A stretch of 64,000 bases of DNA from Mycobacterium colombiense (GCF_003284975.1 NZ_QMEU01000012.1:1-64000); one strand, 5' to 3'; numbered from the stretch's first letter, positions 55,467 through 64,000 are shown. Notes: generated by a model from the letters alone, not told the origin. Made by a program: numbers and translations.

Positions 55467-55783
55467 GAAGCACGCATGTTGCCAGGCAGAGGCTATCGAT
55501 CGTGACGGCGTGCGGCAACGCCACCTCAGAGCGGTGGTATTCGTTTGCTGTACGAGCACCAGCATTGTAAAGACTGTGCGTCATACCTGTTGCCTGGCAA
55601 GCGAATCACTCGCGCAACCTTTACGATTGACGCACGGGTCAGTATCGGTGCTGTTTTCGGCCCGGGGACTGTTAGGGTCGGCAACTAGCTGAAGCCGTCT
55701 CCCTTCTCGCGTCCCTGCTGGTCGGACCAACTACGTTTCGACGACCGCGCAGACCGAGCAACTGCGCAGAAGGGAGGCTCGCA
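55467..55783. other. Intergenic region before the pyruvyl-sugar operon
   Basis: 317 bp without a recognisable gene. A TGCGTCA/TGACGCA inverted pair (about 55577 and 55628) surrounds a less GC-rich stretch, and TTGACG at 55627-55632 could be a -35 element, though the -10 is poor. AAGGGAGG just before 55784 is a strong ribosome site for the next gene. Likely promoter region of the glycosyltransferase-pyruvyltransferase-methyltransferase operon. Confidence 0.45.
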
Positions 55784-56848
55784 GTGACCGTAAGGCCAAC
55801 AGCGAAGCCCCCCAAGGTCAGCGTGGTTTCGACCACTCACAATCAGCAGGCCTACATCCGGGAGACGTTGGACAGCTTCCTCGCCCAGCAGACCGAATTT
55901 CCGGTGGAGATCATCGTTGCCGACGACGCCTCGACCGATGCGACGCCGCGAATCATTCAGGACTACGCCGACCGCCACCCGCACCTGTTCCGACCGATCC
56001 TGCGATCCAAGAACCTCGGCCTCAACGCGAACCTGACCGGCGCGCTGTCAGCAGCGCGCGGTGAGTACATCGCGCTGTGCGAGGGCGACGACTACTGGGT
56101 CGACCCGCGCAAACTGAGCAAGCAAGTCGCACTGCTCGACCAGAACCCGAACACCGCGGTGTGTTTTCACCCGGTGCAGGTCGTCTGGACCCACGAGCGC
56201 GCCGAAGACGAAAAGCTCGTCCACGCCGTGTATCGCAAGTTCGAACAGACCTTCCTGCCGACCTTTCCGCCGCCCTTTCGGGCCGGCGACCTCAGCTTCG
56301 AGACACTGATCTCACGAAACTTCATCCAGACCAACTCGGTCATGTACCGCCGCCTCCCCCGCTACGACGACATCCCGGCCGACGTCATGCCGGTGGACTG
56401 GTACCTACACGTCCGCCACGCGGCGCAAGGCGACATCGCCATGCTGCCGGAGACGATGGCCGTCTATCGTCGCCACCCACGCGGCATGTGGTACAAGTCC
56501 ATCACCGACCCCGCAACGTTCTGGCGCACGCAGGGTCGAGCGCATGCGGCGACCTTGGACGCCATGCTCGATGTCGTCTCCGGCGATCCCACGCACGAAT
56601 CGATCGTCGCCAAAAACGCCAACTGGGTACTCCGCGCGATCGCCAAACAGGTGCCCGGCCCCGAAGGACATGCCCTCCTGGTCCAAACCACTGCGGAGTA
56701 CCCGCGCATCGCGACACTGGCCCTGCAGAACCGGTGGACCAGGACGCCCGGAGGGCTCCTGAAGAAGTTGCGGCGCAAGGTCGTTCGTAATGCCGCCCGA
56801 CCGAAGCACGGCGCGGTGCAGCGGCTCAACGAGAGACTGAGCGCCTGA
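55784..56848 (+). CDS. Family 2 glycosyltransferase of the pyruvyl-sugar operon
   Basis: 354 residues from GTG 55784, with AAGGGAGG a few bases upstream. GT-A features VSVVSTTHNQQAYIRETLDSF, VADDASTDATP and CEGDDYWVDP. Close paralogue of the enzyme at 51083 over its full length but with an extra segment around 140-160 and a longer basic C-terminus (KKLRRKVVRN). Only 2 bp separate it from the pyruvyltransferase, so it probably transfers the hexose that becomes pyruvylated, or transfers the modified sugar (inference). Confidence 0.88.
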   Translation: MTVRPTAKPPKVSVVSTTHNQQAYIRETLDSFLAQQTEFPVEIIVADDASTDATPRIIQDYADRHPHLFRPILRSKNLGLNANLTGALSAARGEYIALCEGDDYWVDPRKLSKQVALLDQNPNTAVCFHPVQVVWTHERAEDEKLVHAVYRKFEQTFLPTFPPPFRAGDLSFETLISRNFIQTNSVMYRRLPRYDDIPADVMPVDWYLHVRHAAQGDIAMLPETMAVYRRHPRGMWYKSITDPATFWRTQGRAHAATLDAMLDVVSGDPTHESIVAKNANWVLRAIAKQVPGPEGHALLVQTTAEYPRIATLALQNRWTRTPGGLLKKLRRKVVRNAARPKHGAVQRLNERLSA

Positions 56849-56850
56849 CG

Positions 56851-57900
56851 ATGCCCGCCACCGCAGACCCGACCGTCGCCTACCTCGGCTGGCACGGCCT
56901 GGGCAATCTCGGCGACGACGCGATCTACGACGCGGTTCGCGGCCAGCTACCCGGGGCGACCTTCCTCGATCTGCCGCGCCTGCCCCACCAATTGATTTAT
57001 GCAACCGCCACCGCCGCAATTGGTTTGAACCGTTCGCTACGGCGCAGCAGGCAGGTAGTGGGGGGCGGCACTCTCGTCGGCCGGAGCCAGTGGCGGCTCC
57101 TGGTCAACCGAGGATTGGCGCTCACCAAGGACAACGGAAGCCACGCAATTGGGGTGGGCGTCGAAGATCCGGCCTTCGGCGGACGCAACAGCGGTTCAGG
57201 CAAGGGCGAGCTGAAGCGGTGGGCGCCGATACTTTCCAGATTCCGTACCGTATCGGTGCGGGGGCCGCGCAGCGCCGAACTGCTGGCCGACATCGGGTTG
57301 AGCGTCGAGGTGTCCGGCGACCCGGCGCTGCTGCTCCCCCGACCCGACGTCAGTCCCGAAGAGGACTTGATCGGCGTGAATCTCGGTTTCGGGGACGACC
57401 TGTGGGGGCACGATCCAATCATGTTGGCCGGCGAAATCGCCAACGCCGTCAAACAGCTGGCCTCGCACGGCTACCGCTTCATCGGGATACTGATGAATCC
57501 GGAAGACCGGCGGTGGACCGAAGCGGCGCTGAGGGACATCCCGGAAGCCCAGCTGGTGCTGCCGGCCAACCCCGACGCCGCCGCGCGGGAATTCGCCCGC
57601 TGTTCGGCAGCGATCGTCACCCGACTACACGCGAGTGTGCTGGCGTCGCTGTCCGACACTCCCGTCGTTTCCCTTGAATACCAACCGAAGTGCCGCGACT
57701 TCGCACTCGCGATCGACGATGAACGGTCCCTGATCCGCACCGACGCGGTGAGCGACACGGCCGTCGTCGACCAGGTACTCGACGCGATCGGGAACTCATC
57801 GAGCATCCGAAGCAGCAAGCGCGACGCGGTCGCAGCCCTGCGACATCGCCTGCACAGCGAATACGCCGACCTCGCGCGTGAGTTGGGACTGGCTTCGTGA
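56851..57900 (+). CDS. Polysaccharide pyruvyl transferase-family protein
   Basis: 349 residues. Family marks: GWHGLGNLGDDAIYDAV at the N-terminus, VVGGGTLVGRS (about 69), SVRGPRSAELL (about 137), SGDPALLLPRP, and IVTRLHASVLASLSDTP (about 254-270). These enzymes use phosphoenolpyruvate to make pyruvate ketals on sugars. A 4,6-O-(1-carboxyethylidene) glucose is the terminal sugar of M. avium serotypes 8 (3-O-methylated) and 21, so this gene with the flanking glycosyltransferase and methyltransferase fits a serotype 8-like end group. Overlaps the next gene (GTGA). Confidence 0.87.
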   Translation: MPATADPTVAYLGWHGLGNLGDDAIYDAVRGQLPGATFLDLPRLPHQLIYATATAAIGLNRSLRRSRQVVGGGTLVGRSQWRLLVNRGLALTKDNGSHAIGVGVEDPAFGGRNSGSGKGELKRWAPILSRFRTVSVRGPRSAELLADIGLSVEVSGDPALLLPRPDVSPEEDLIGVNLGFGDDLWGHDPIMLAGEIANAVKQLASHGYRFIGILMNPEDRRWTEAALRDIPEAQLVLPANPDAAAREFARCSAAIVTRLHASVLASLSDTPVVSLEYQPKCRDFALAIDDERSLIRTDAVSDTAVVDQVLDAIGNSSSIRSSKRDAVAALRHRLHSEYADLARELGLAS

Positions 57901-58574
57901 TACCGCTGCGAAAAGCGTTGGAGCTGAAGTGGGTCAAACGGGGCGGGCGCATCGCCGGTCTCCCGCGACGGTTGCCGCCCGCGGCGCGCAAAGCCGCCAT
58001 CGAATCATCGGCCCAGTCCACGAACAAGATCGGCGCCCTGCCGTTGGCCGAAGCCTACGGGCAGCCGGGCGCGACCCGGAAACCCAAACAGGTCCGGGCC
58101 GCGTCGTGGCAGGGCGACCTGTACGCCTACCTGGTGGGCTGGCGCGACCCCGGGATCGTGGTCGAGTTCGGATCGGCTTTTGGGGTGTCCGGGATGTACC
58201 TGTCCTCCGCGCTGCGGCGGGGCTGGATGTATTCGTTCGAGATCAACCCCGCCTGGGCTGACATCGCCGAGCGAAACATCAACTCCATCAGCGACCGTTT
58301 CACCCTGACCAGGGGTGCCTTCGAAGACCACGTCGGCGACATTCCCGACCCGATCGATCTGGCTCTGGTGGACGGTATCCACACCCGGGATTTCGTGGCC
58401 CGGCAATGGCAGCTCCTGAAGCCCCGGTTGACCCCGGGTGGTTGGGTGCTGTTCGACGACATCGACTTCAATCCCGGGATGGGCGAAGCCTGGCTGGACA
58501 TCTGCGCCGACCCCGACGTGGTGGGGGCGGTCGAGGTGTCTAAACGGCTGGGCCTCATCGAATTGGGTTCTTAA
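57897..58574 (+). CDS. SAM-dependent O-methyltransferase of the pyruvyl-sugar operon
   Basis: 225 residues from GTG 57897, overlapping the pyruvyltransferase stop. SAM site VVEFGSAFGVSGMYLSSAL (about 84-102), acidic SFEINPAWADIAE, and VDGIHTRDFVARQWQLLKPRL then GGWVLFDDID, the Asp-rich metal site seen in O-methyltransferases of this kind. By context it is a candidate for 3-O-methylation of the pyruvylated hexose. Last gene of a three-gene operon; 106 bp before the next glycosyltransferase. Confidence 0.85.
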   Translation: MIPLRKALELKWVKRGGRIAGLPRRLPPAARKAAIESSAQSTNKIGALPLAEAYGQPGATRKPKQVRAASWQGDLYAYLVGWRDPGIVVEFGSAFGVSGMYLSSALRRGWMYSFEINPAWADIAERNINSISDRFTLTRGAFEDHVGDIPDPIDLALVDGIHTRDFVARQWQLLKPRLTPGGWVLFDDIDFNPGMGEAWLDICADPDVVGAVEVSKRLGLIELGS

Positions 58575-58680
58575 CCCCATAGCCCCGTCGGCAGACAGGG
58601 CGATCTACTGACGGCCAGTCGATCCGACCGGCAATAATGGGTCCGACGTTGCCCGCAGCAGGACAACTCCGAAAGGCAGG

Positions 58681-59943
58681 ATGTTCGTGAAGTTTGCCCT
58701 GGCGAGTTACGGAACTCGCGGCGACATCGAACCGTCTGCTGCCGTTGGCCTCGAACTGCTGCGCCGCGGGCACGACGTTCGCATGGCCGTCCCGCCCGAA
58801 CTGGTCAGTTTCGTCGAGTCGGCCGGCCTCACCGCGGTTCCGTACGGGCCGAAGGTGCAGGAGTTCTTGGACGAGGAATTCCTTCGCAACATGTGGACGG
58901 ACTTCTTCCGCAATCCGATCCGGCAGATTCCCAAAGTTTGGGATCCGCTGATCAAGTACTGGGGCGACGTGAGCACAACGTTGAAGTCGCTGGCGGACGG
59001 GGCCGACCTGCTCTCCTCGGGCCTGAACTTCGAGCAGGCCGCGGCCAACGTCGCCGAGCATTACGCCATCCCGTTGGCCGCGCTGCATCACTTCCCCATG
59101 CGCGTGAACGGCCGGCTCGTGCCGAGCATGCCGGCGCCGCTGGTGCGCTCCACGATGACGGCGATCGAATGGCTGTTCTGGCAGTCGACGAAGGAAGTCG
59201 ACAATGCGCAGCGCGGTGAACTCGGGCTGGAAAAGGCAAGACATCGCTCGCAGCGCCGAATCGCCGAACGCCGATCACTGGAGATCCAGGCGTACGACGA
59301 CATTTTCTTTCCCGGTCTGGCAGCCGAGTGGGCGCGTTGGGGCGACCGGCGCCCCTTCGTCGGGGCACTGACGATGGAGCTGCCGACGGACGCCGACGAC
59401 GACGTCGCATCCTGGATCGCCTCGGGAACACCGCCGATTTGCTTCGGGTCGGGCAGCATCGCGCTCGAATCCGCTTCCGACACGGTCACGATGATCGCGA
59501 CGGCATGCGCGCGGCTGGGCGAGCGGGCCCTAATCTGCTTCGGCGGCACCGACTTCAGCGACGTGCCACACTTCGACCACGTCAAGGTGGTGGGCCCAGT
59601 GAACTACGCGACCATCTTTCCCGCCTGCCGCGCCATCGTTCACCACGGCGGCTCGGGCACCACGGCCGCAAGCCTGCGCGCGGGCATCCCGACCCTGGCC
59701 CTGTGGAGCTCGGCCGATCAACCGTATTGGGCCGCGTCGATCAAACGCCTTAAATTGGGGACTGCCCGGCGCTTTTCGGTCACAACCCAGGAAACGCTGT
59801 TCTCGGACCTGCGCCAGATCCTCGCCCCGGATTACGCCGTGCGAACCCGCGAGTTCGCCGCGCGGATGATCAAACCCGCGGCCAGCGTCGAACGCACCGC
59901 CGACCTGTTGGAAGACGCCGCGCGCCGAAAAGGGTCTGGCTGA
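58681..59943 (+). CDS. Family 1 (GT-B) glycosyltransferase, GPL Gtf/Rtf-like
   Basis: 420 residues from ATG 58681, with GAAAGG just upstream; GTG 58687 would align better with paralogues starting VKFALASYGTRGD. Donor-site PACRAIVHHGGSGTTAASLRAG near residue 315. Paralogue of the enzymes at 54228 and 62988. In the M. avium complex gtfB closes the variable region opposite drrC, and this gene is one candidate for it by position, but sequence alone does not decide. Confidence 0.9.
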   Translation: MFVKFALASYGTRGDIEPSAAVGLELLRRGHDVRMAVPPELVSFVESAGLTAVPYGPKVQEFLDEEFLRNMWTDFFRNPIRQIPKVWDPLIKYWGDVSTTLKSLADGADLLSSGLNFEQAAANVAEHYAIPLAALHHFPMRVNGRLVPSMPAPLVRSTMTAIEWLFWQSTKEVDNAQRGELGLEKARHRSQRRIAERRSLEIQAYDDIFFPGLAAEWARWGDRRPFVGALTMELPTDADDDVASWIASGTPPICFGSGSIALESASDTVTMIATACARLGERALICFGGTDFSDVPHFDHVKVVGPVNYATIFPACRAIVHHGGSGTTAASLRAGIPTLALWSSADQPYWAASIKRLKLGTARRFSVTTQETLFSDLRQILAPDYAVRTREFAARMIKPAASVERTADLLEDAARRKGSG

Positions 59944-59951
59944 GGGCGATA

Positions 59952-60920
59952 TCACGCCGGAACGTCGGCCCAGACCGTCTTACCAACTGGGGACACATCG
60001 CAGCCCCATTGGTGTGCGATTTCGGCGATCAGCGCGATGCCGCGCCCCCCTGGCTCGTACGGACCCGGGTGTCGCATCCGCGGTCGAGACTGCGAGGCGT
60101 CCTCGACCGCAAAGCGCACGCCCAACGGTGCCGGCGACATCACCACGCGGAAGGCGCTATTGGCGTGCACAACGGAGTTGGTGGCTAGCTCGGTGACAAT
60201 GAGCGCCGCATCGTCGACTAGGTGCGACAACTTCCAATCCATCAGCGTGGCGACGGTAAAGTGACGCGCCGCCGCGACGGCGGCGGCCACCGGGATAAAC
60301 AGCTTGTGCGCGACTGGATCTGGGCCCGTGAGCCGATCGCCTGGCATGTCGAGGGCGTCGCCGAGCAGGCTGAGTTCGGAGTGCAGTTGACACATCGAAT
60401 TCAGTGCATGCAGCGACCCATCATCAAATGAAGCGCTGGGGTAGGCACACATCAGATAGAACTGCCGGGTCGCGGCCAAGTCATTCCATAACGCCTCAAG
60501 CGCCAGTGCTCCGGCCACATTGCCCTGATCCCACAGCGCGGCCACCATTTCGCCATATACCCGCACCGGCCGCCCACCACCTGCGGCCCTATCCACGATG
60601 CCACCGATTGTCGCCTCGAACGCTGCCGGATCCGGGGCCCCTTCCCTCATGAACTTGCGCAGAATTTCGGCCGCGTCAAGGAGGACCAAGGTCTGCGCAC
60701 CAAGCTGCGAACCACAGTCGAGCATGCGCGAGATCGCCGCGAGGTGCTGGCCGGTAGCCACAACGACGACACTTTCATCCTGCGACAACCCGTGCGAAAT
60801 AAAGCCGGCCAGCGCCACCAGGAGATGGCTGTCATCGGTGTAGACGTGCACCACGTGCTCGTGCGGCGCTCCTTCGCGCAGCTTATCGATGGTCCGGCCG
60901 TGTTGCGGCAATGTGCTCAC
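59952..60920 (-). CDS. MEDS-domain / HATPase (RsbW-like) regulatory protein
   Basis: About 322 residues from GTG 60920 (VSTLPQHGRTIDKL); an ATG at 61025 would add 35 residues of unconvincing sequence. The N-terminal two thirds, HVVHVYTDDSHLLVALAGFISHGLSQDESVVVVAT through FYLMCAYP, is a MEDS (DcmR-like) sensory domain. The C-terminal part has the N-box ALIVTELATNSVVHA and a G-box GGRGIALIAEIAHQWG, the actinobacterial HATPase_c_2 fold of anti-sigma/serine kinases. It is likely a signalling protein that senses an unknown ligand and acts on an anti-anti-sigma factor. No partner sigma factor is adjacent. It converges with the preceding glycosyltransferase, 8 bp between stops. Confidence 0.8.
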   Translation of the reverse strand: MSTLPQHGRTIDKLREGAPHEHVVHVYTDDSHLLVALAGFISHGLSQDESVVVVATGQHLAAISRMLDCGSQLGAQTLVLLDAAEILRKFMREGAPDPAAFEATIGGIVDRAAGGGRPVRVYGEMVAALWDQGNVAGALALEALWNDLAATRQFYLMCAYPSASFDDGSLHALNSMCQLHSELSLLGDALDMPGDRLTGPDPVAHKLFIPVAAAVAAARHFTVATLMDWKLSHLVDDAALIVTELATNSVVHANSAFRVVMSPAPLGVRFAVEDASQSRPRMRHPGPYEPGGRGIALIAEIAHQWGCDVSPVGKTVWADVPA

Positions 60921-61168
60921 CCGCTCTATAGGGAGGGTTGGCGAGGCCCTTCTCACCAGCCTGTATCGGTCAGGCTTATCACACGTTGCACCACATCTCC
61001 TGACCGAACGACGTGGGTGTTGCACCCCTTTTCAGCTGGGCTTCGATGAGCGTCGAGGAGAAACTGCAATCGTACTCGCAGCTATGACGGTGATCGCCCG
61101 AAACATTGTCGCGGACTCGGCGTTGAAATCGTCGAGAGAAAGTCGCTCGCCCGCCTACGGGGCAGAAT

Positions 61169-61987
61169 TCAGCGCGCAGGTTTGATGAGCAGGCCCTGGC
61201 CCGTGGGCAAAGAGCAGATCTTCACACCAAGTTCCCCGGCCACCTCGTCCATGGCGATGCGCTGCTCGTCGCGTCCCCGGTTCGCGTAGTCGTCCAGCAG
61301 TACGAAGGCGCCCGGCGTGAGCCGCGGCCAAAAGAACCGCAGCGCAGCAACTTCGGGGGGAGCACAATTCATGTCGATGTGCAGGTATGCCACCGACGGC
61401 GCGTCCACCTGCTCGAGGGTCTCCGGGACGGCGCCCACGATGATGCGCTGGTTTTTCCACTGCGCGAAGTTGGCGCGCACGCTGTCCACCCCGTTGGCGT
61501 ACATCCCGTTGCGCAGGTGTCCTTCGCTCGTTTCCAGCGCACCGGCCTGGCGTTCGTTCTCAGTGACGAATCGGGGATCGATCCCGGCGAAGGTGTCGAG
61601 CAGGTAGAACGTCTTGCCCTGGCGATCCCAGTCGAGGTATTCCATGATCGCGCTGCTCAAAAAGCCGTAGCTGACGCCACACTCGACGAAATCGCCCTCG
61701 AGCTTGCTGGCGCTCGCCGCGGCCCACAGCCCCACATGCACGCGCCATTGCCATTGGTACCAGTCCTCGTTGCCCAGCGATTTGGCGCCCCTTTTATAGG
61801 CGCGTTGGAAATCGGGGTCATCGAGAAAGCCGTGGAAGTTGTTGAACGTGATCAACGCGTCGTTGGCGTAGACGTCGGGCAGCAGCGTACGCGCGAGCCA
61901 GTATTCGGTGCGCACCCACCACATCCGCAGGCGGGTGCCGGTCGTCAGCCCTGTTGCCACGGCGGCAACCATAGCATCGGCGCGCAC
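61169..61987 (-). CDS. TylF/MycF-like O-methyltransferase
   Basis: Up to 272 residues; ATG 61987 or 61972 may start it. TylF-family features: GDFVECGVSYGFLSSAI, FYLLDTFAGIDPRF, YLHIDMNCAPPEVAALRFFWPRLTPGAFVLLDDYAN. The metal-site motif reads DMN where the neighbour at 62085 has DGD, so substrate or metal use may differ. This family methylates sugar hydroxyls on macrolides and, in mycobacteria, GPL sugars. Same direction as the next TylF gene and the family 1 glycosyltransferase at the window end, suggesting a minus-strand operon. Confidence 0.85.
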   Translation of the reverse strand: MRADAMVAAVATGLTTGTRLRMWWVRTEYWLARTLLPDVYANDALITFNNFHGFLDDPDFQRAYKRGAKSLGNEDWYQWQWRVHVGLWAAASASKLEGDFVECGVSYGFLSSAIMEYLDWDRQGKTFYLLDTFAGIDPRFVTENERQAGALETSEGHLRNGMYANGVDSVRANFAQWKNQRIIVGAVPETLEQVDAPSVAYLHIDMNCAPPEVAALRFFWPRLTPGAFVLLDDYANRGRDEQRIAMDEVAGELGVKICSLPTGQGLLIKPAR

Positions 61988-62084
61988 GGCGTCCCGGTGA
62001 AGCGCGACGGAAGCGCCATGACCGTGCTTGTGCTATCCCTCAAACGAGGGCAAAACGTTTCGTACACCTACAGTTTCAGCTATC

Positions 62085-62891
62085 TCACGACTTGCGCCAC
62101 AGCACGCCGGTGCCGTCGATCTCTACGATCTCGTCAGTCACGCCGTGCTTGGTGCGGTAGTCCGCCACGGCCTGCGCACACGCGTCGATGGCGTGGTAGT
62201 CGTCGATGATGCAGAACCCCCCGGGCGACAGCCGCGGATAGAGCGCATCTAGCGCCTGAATCGTCGATTCATACAGATCGCCGTCCAGCCGCAACACCGA
62301 AATGCTTTCGATCGGGGCGTCCTGAAGCGTGTCCTTGAACCAACCCGGAACAAAACGAACCTGGTCATCGAGCAACCCATAGCGCTCGAAATTGGACCTG
62401 ACATCCGCTTCAGGCACGCCCAGGATGCGTGCGTGGCGGTGCAGCCGAATCCCCTTGTCCGCCTTGTAATTGACGGTGTCCGGGGGCGGCACTCCGGCGA
62501 AGGAATCGCATAGCCACACGGTGCGCTTCTCATCCCCGTGGGCCGCCAGCACCGCGCGCATCAGGATGGAGGCGCCACCGCGCCACACCCCGCACTCGAC
62601 CAGGTCGCCGGGCACGTCCTCTTCCAGCACCCTCTCGACGCAGTGCTGCAAACTGGTCAGCCGCTTCATGCCGATCATCGTCAGGGCATCCGCCGGCCAG
62701 TCCAGACCGAGATCACGCGCCTGCTTGTTGAACGGACGTTTCCGCACCAGCATCAAGTTGCGGGTGCTGAACAGGGGACGACCCAGCCGGTACAACCCCA
62801 CCGGCACCAGCTCGTCGCTGCCGTACCTGGTGAGGTCACGCCGGAGCAGGTCGAGGTATGCAAACCGCGTGTCGTGATCGGTCACGGCCAA
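62085..62891 (-). CDS. TylF/MycF-like O-methyltransferase
   Basis: 268 residues from TTG 62891 (AAGGGG five bases upstream) or 266 from GTG 62885. Canonical TylF features: DLVECGVWRGGASILMR, WLCDSFAGVPPPD, LRLDGDLYESTIQALDALYP and GGFCIIDDYHAI. The M. avium complex enzymes that 3-O- or 4-O-methylate the GPL rhamnose or fucose belong to this family. It is transcribed from the glycosyltransferase side, 97 bp before the second TylF gene. Confidence 0.88.
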   Translation of the reverse strand: MAVTDHDTRFAYLDLLRRDLTRYGSDELVPVGLYRLGRPLFSTRNLMLVRKRPFNKQARDLGLDWPADALTMIGMKRLTSLQHCVERVLEEDVPGDLVECGVWRGGASILMRAVLAAHGDEKRTVWLCDSFAGVPPPDTVNYKADKGIRLHRHARILGVPEADVRSNFERYGLLDDQVRFVPGWFKDTLQDAPIESISVLRLDGDLYESTIQALDALYPRLSPGGFCIIDDYHAIDACAQAVADYRTKHGVTDEIVEIDGTGVLWRKS

Positions 62892-62987
62892 AGCTGCCCC
62901 TTACTCCGCAAGCCAGTAATACCGGTAGAGCCTAGACGCCCATGGACGCCGTTCAATGCGTTTCGCAGTGTATCCGTCACCGGCGGC

Positions 62988-64000
62988 TCAGCGACTTCGC
63001 CCAGCTTGAGCGTCGGGGACACAGCGCCCCTTGCGAGCGAATTCCTCCAGCAGATCGACCGCGCGACCTGCGCTCTCGGAGGGCTTGCTCATCCGGGTGG
63101 AGAGCTCACGCGCGCGGGTGAGGTAGTCCGGGGCGAGGATCTTTCGCAGGTCCGCGACCAGCGACTCGGGCGTAGTGGCCGAGAACCGTCGAGACGTGCC
63201 GACCTTCAGCCGCTTGACGCGAGACCCCCACATCGGCTGATCACCGGCCGTCCAGAGGATCAGCGTGGGAATGCCGGCGCGCAGGCCCGCCGCTGTGGTG
63301 CCCGATCCGCCGTGATGCACGACGGCGCGGCAGGCGGGGAAGATCTTCGTGTAGTTGACCACGCCGACGACCTTGACGTGCTCGAGCTGCGGCACGTCGC
63401 TGAAATCGCTCCAGCCGGAACAGATCAACGCCCGCTCCCCCAGCTCCGCACAGGCAGCGCCGATCATCCGGACCGTATCGGCGGGGGTTTCGGCGACCGG
63501 CATGCTGCCGAAACCGAAACAAATTGGCGGCGTTCCCTGGGCGATCCACGACAAGACCTCGTCATCGGAGTCCGTCGTCAGTTCCATGGTCAGCGAACCC
63601 ACGAACGGCCGCTGGGTGCCCCACTTCGCCCATTCTTCGGCCAGCCCCGGGAAGCAGACGTCGTCGTAGGCCTGGATTTCCAGCGACCCGCGTTCGGCGA
63701 TGCGTCGCGGTGAGGCAACCGTGGCGGTCGGCAGGCCGAGCTCACGGCGTTGCCGATCCTCGGCTTTCTTGTTCATCCGCCAACACATCCAGTCGTAGAT
63801 GGACATGCCGGTGCGAACCAGAGGGCCGGGCACCCTCGGAAGAAGCTCACCGTTGGGGCGCATCGGGATGTAATGCAGCGTGGCCATCGGAATGTCGTAA
63901 TAATCAGCGACGTTGATGGCCAGATCCTGGTAGAGCTGGCCGCTGAACAGCAAATCGGCGCCGGCACCCACCGACATCAGCGCCGAGCTCATTTCCTGCC
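62988..64000 (-). CDS. Family 1 (GT-B) glycosyltransferase, GPL Gtf/Rtf-like (5' end outside window)
   Basis: The frame is open to the window edge; the residues before the first in-window Met (63992) align with paralogues, so roughly the first 90-100 residues lie outside. Visible part: LHYIPMRPNGELLPRVPGP, EIQAYDDVCFPGLAEEWAKW, and the donor site PACRAVVHHGGSGTTAAGLRAG. Paralogue of 54228 and 58681. With the two TylF methyltransferases downstream it forms a likely glycosylation/methylation unit on the GPL core. Confidence 0.9.
   Translation of the reverse strand, partial: QEMSSALMSVGAGADLLFSGQLYQDLAINVADYYDIPMATLHYIPMRPNGELLPRVPGPLVRTGMSIYDWMCWRMNKKAEDRQRRELGLPTATVASPRRIAERGSLEIQAYDDVCFPGLAEEWAKWGTQRPFVGSLTMELTTDSDDEVLSWIAQGTPPICFGFGSMPVAETPADTVRMIGAACAELGERALICSGWSDFSDVPQLEHVKVVGVVNYTKIFPACRAVVHHGGSGTTAAGLRAGIPTLILWTAGDQPMWGSRVKRLKVGTSRRFSATTPESLVADLRKILAPDYLTRARELSTRMSKPSESAGRAVDLLEEFARKGRCVPDAQAGRSR

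Overview
High-GC mycobacterial DNA carrying most of a glycopeptidolipid (GPL) locus. The evidence is the set mbtH-mps1-mps2, mmpS4-mmpL4a-mmpL4b and drrABC, followed by a block of glycosyltransferases, methyltransferases and sugar-modifying genes. GPLs are surface lipids of non-tuberculous mycobacteria (M. avium complex, M. simiae/scrofulaceum group, M. abscessus, M. smegmatis). The gene content beyond drrC looks like the serotype-determining region of a slow-growing M. avium-complex-like species, but I cannot name the species from sequence alone.

Layout. 1-1175 (minus): the start of a nitronate monooxygenase cut by the window edge, a 36-bp direct repeat, and a carboxymuconolactone decarboxylase-family protein. 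1296-38454 (minus): peptide assembly. Reading in the direction of transcription, mbtH, mps1 (C-A-T-E-C-A-T-E-C) and mps2 (A-T-E-C-A-T-reductase) form the four-module line expected for acyl-D-Phe-D-alloThr-D-Ala-L-alaninol. A strong terminator and a 341-bp gap follow. Next come a decayed but still open mbtH copy and a third, single-polypeptide synthetase of about 6,113 residues with five modules, its own acyl-starter C domain and its own terminal reductase. 38455-39118 is a divergent regulatory region. 39119-45605 (plus): mmpS4-mmpL4a-mmpL4b, lipid export. 45777-48252: drrA-drrB-drrC, an ABC-2 exporter. 48249-58574: glycan-tailoring genes, comprising family-2 glycosyltransferases, a 4-amino-sugar aminotransferase with its hexapeptide-repeat acyltransferase, several methyltransferases, a family-1 glycosyltransferase, and a glycosyltransferase/pyruvyltransferase/methyltransferase operon. 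58681-64000: two more family-1 glycosyltransferases (one cut by the window end), two TylF-like O-methyltransferases, and a MEDS/HATPase regulatory gene.

How it works together. Mps1/Mps2 with MbtH build and reductively release the lipopeptide core. Glycosyltransferases decorate the alloThr and alaninol hydroxyls, and methyl-, acyl- and pyruvyltransferases modify the sugars. MmpS4/MmpL4 and possibly DrrABC move product to the cell surface. The most interesting element is the five-module synthetase (1296-19637) with its wrecked mbtH. It looks like a complete second lipopeptide assembly line derived from the same ancestor as mps1/mps2. It has one apparent Thr module identical in specificity code to Mps1 module 2, and four modules I cannot assign. 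Its product is unknown to me. The second point of interest is that amido-sugar and pyruvyl-ketal genes sit in one serotype region, which implies an unusual oligosaccharide.
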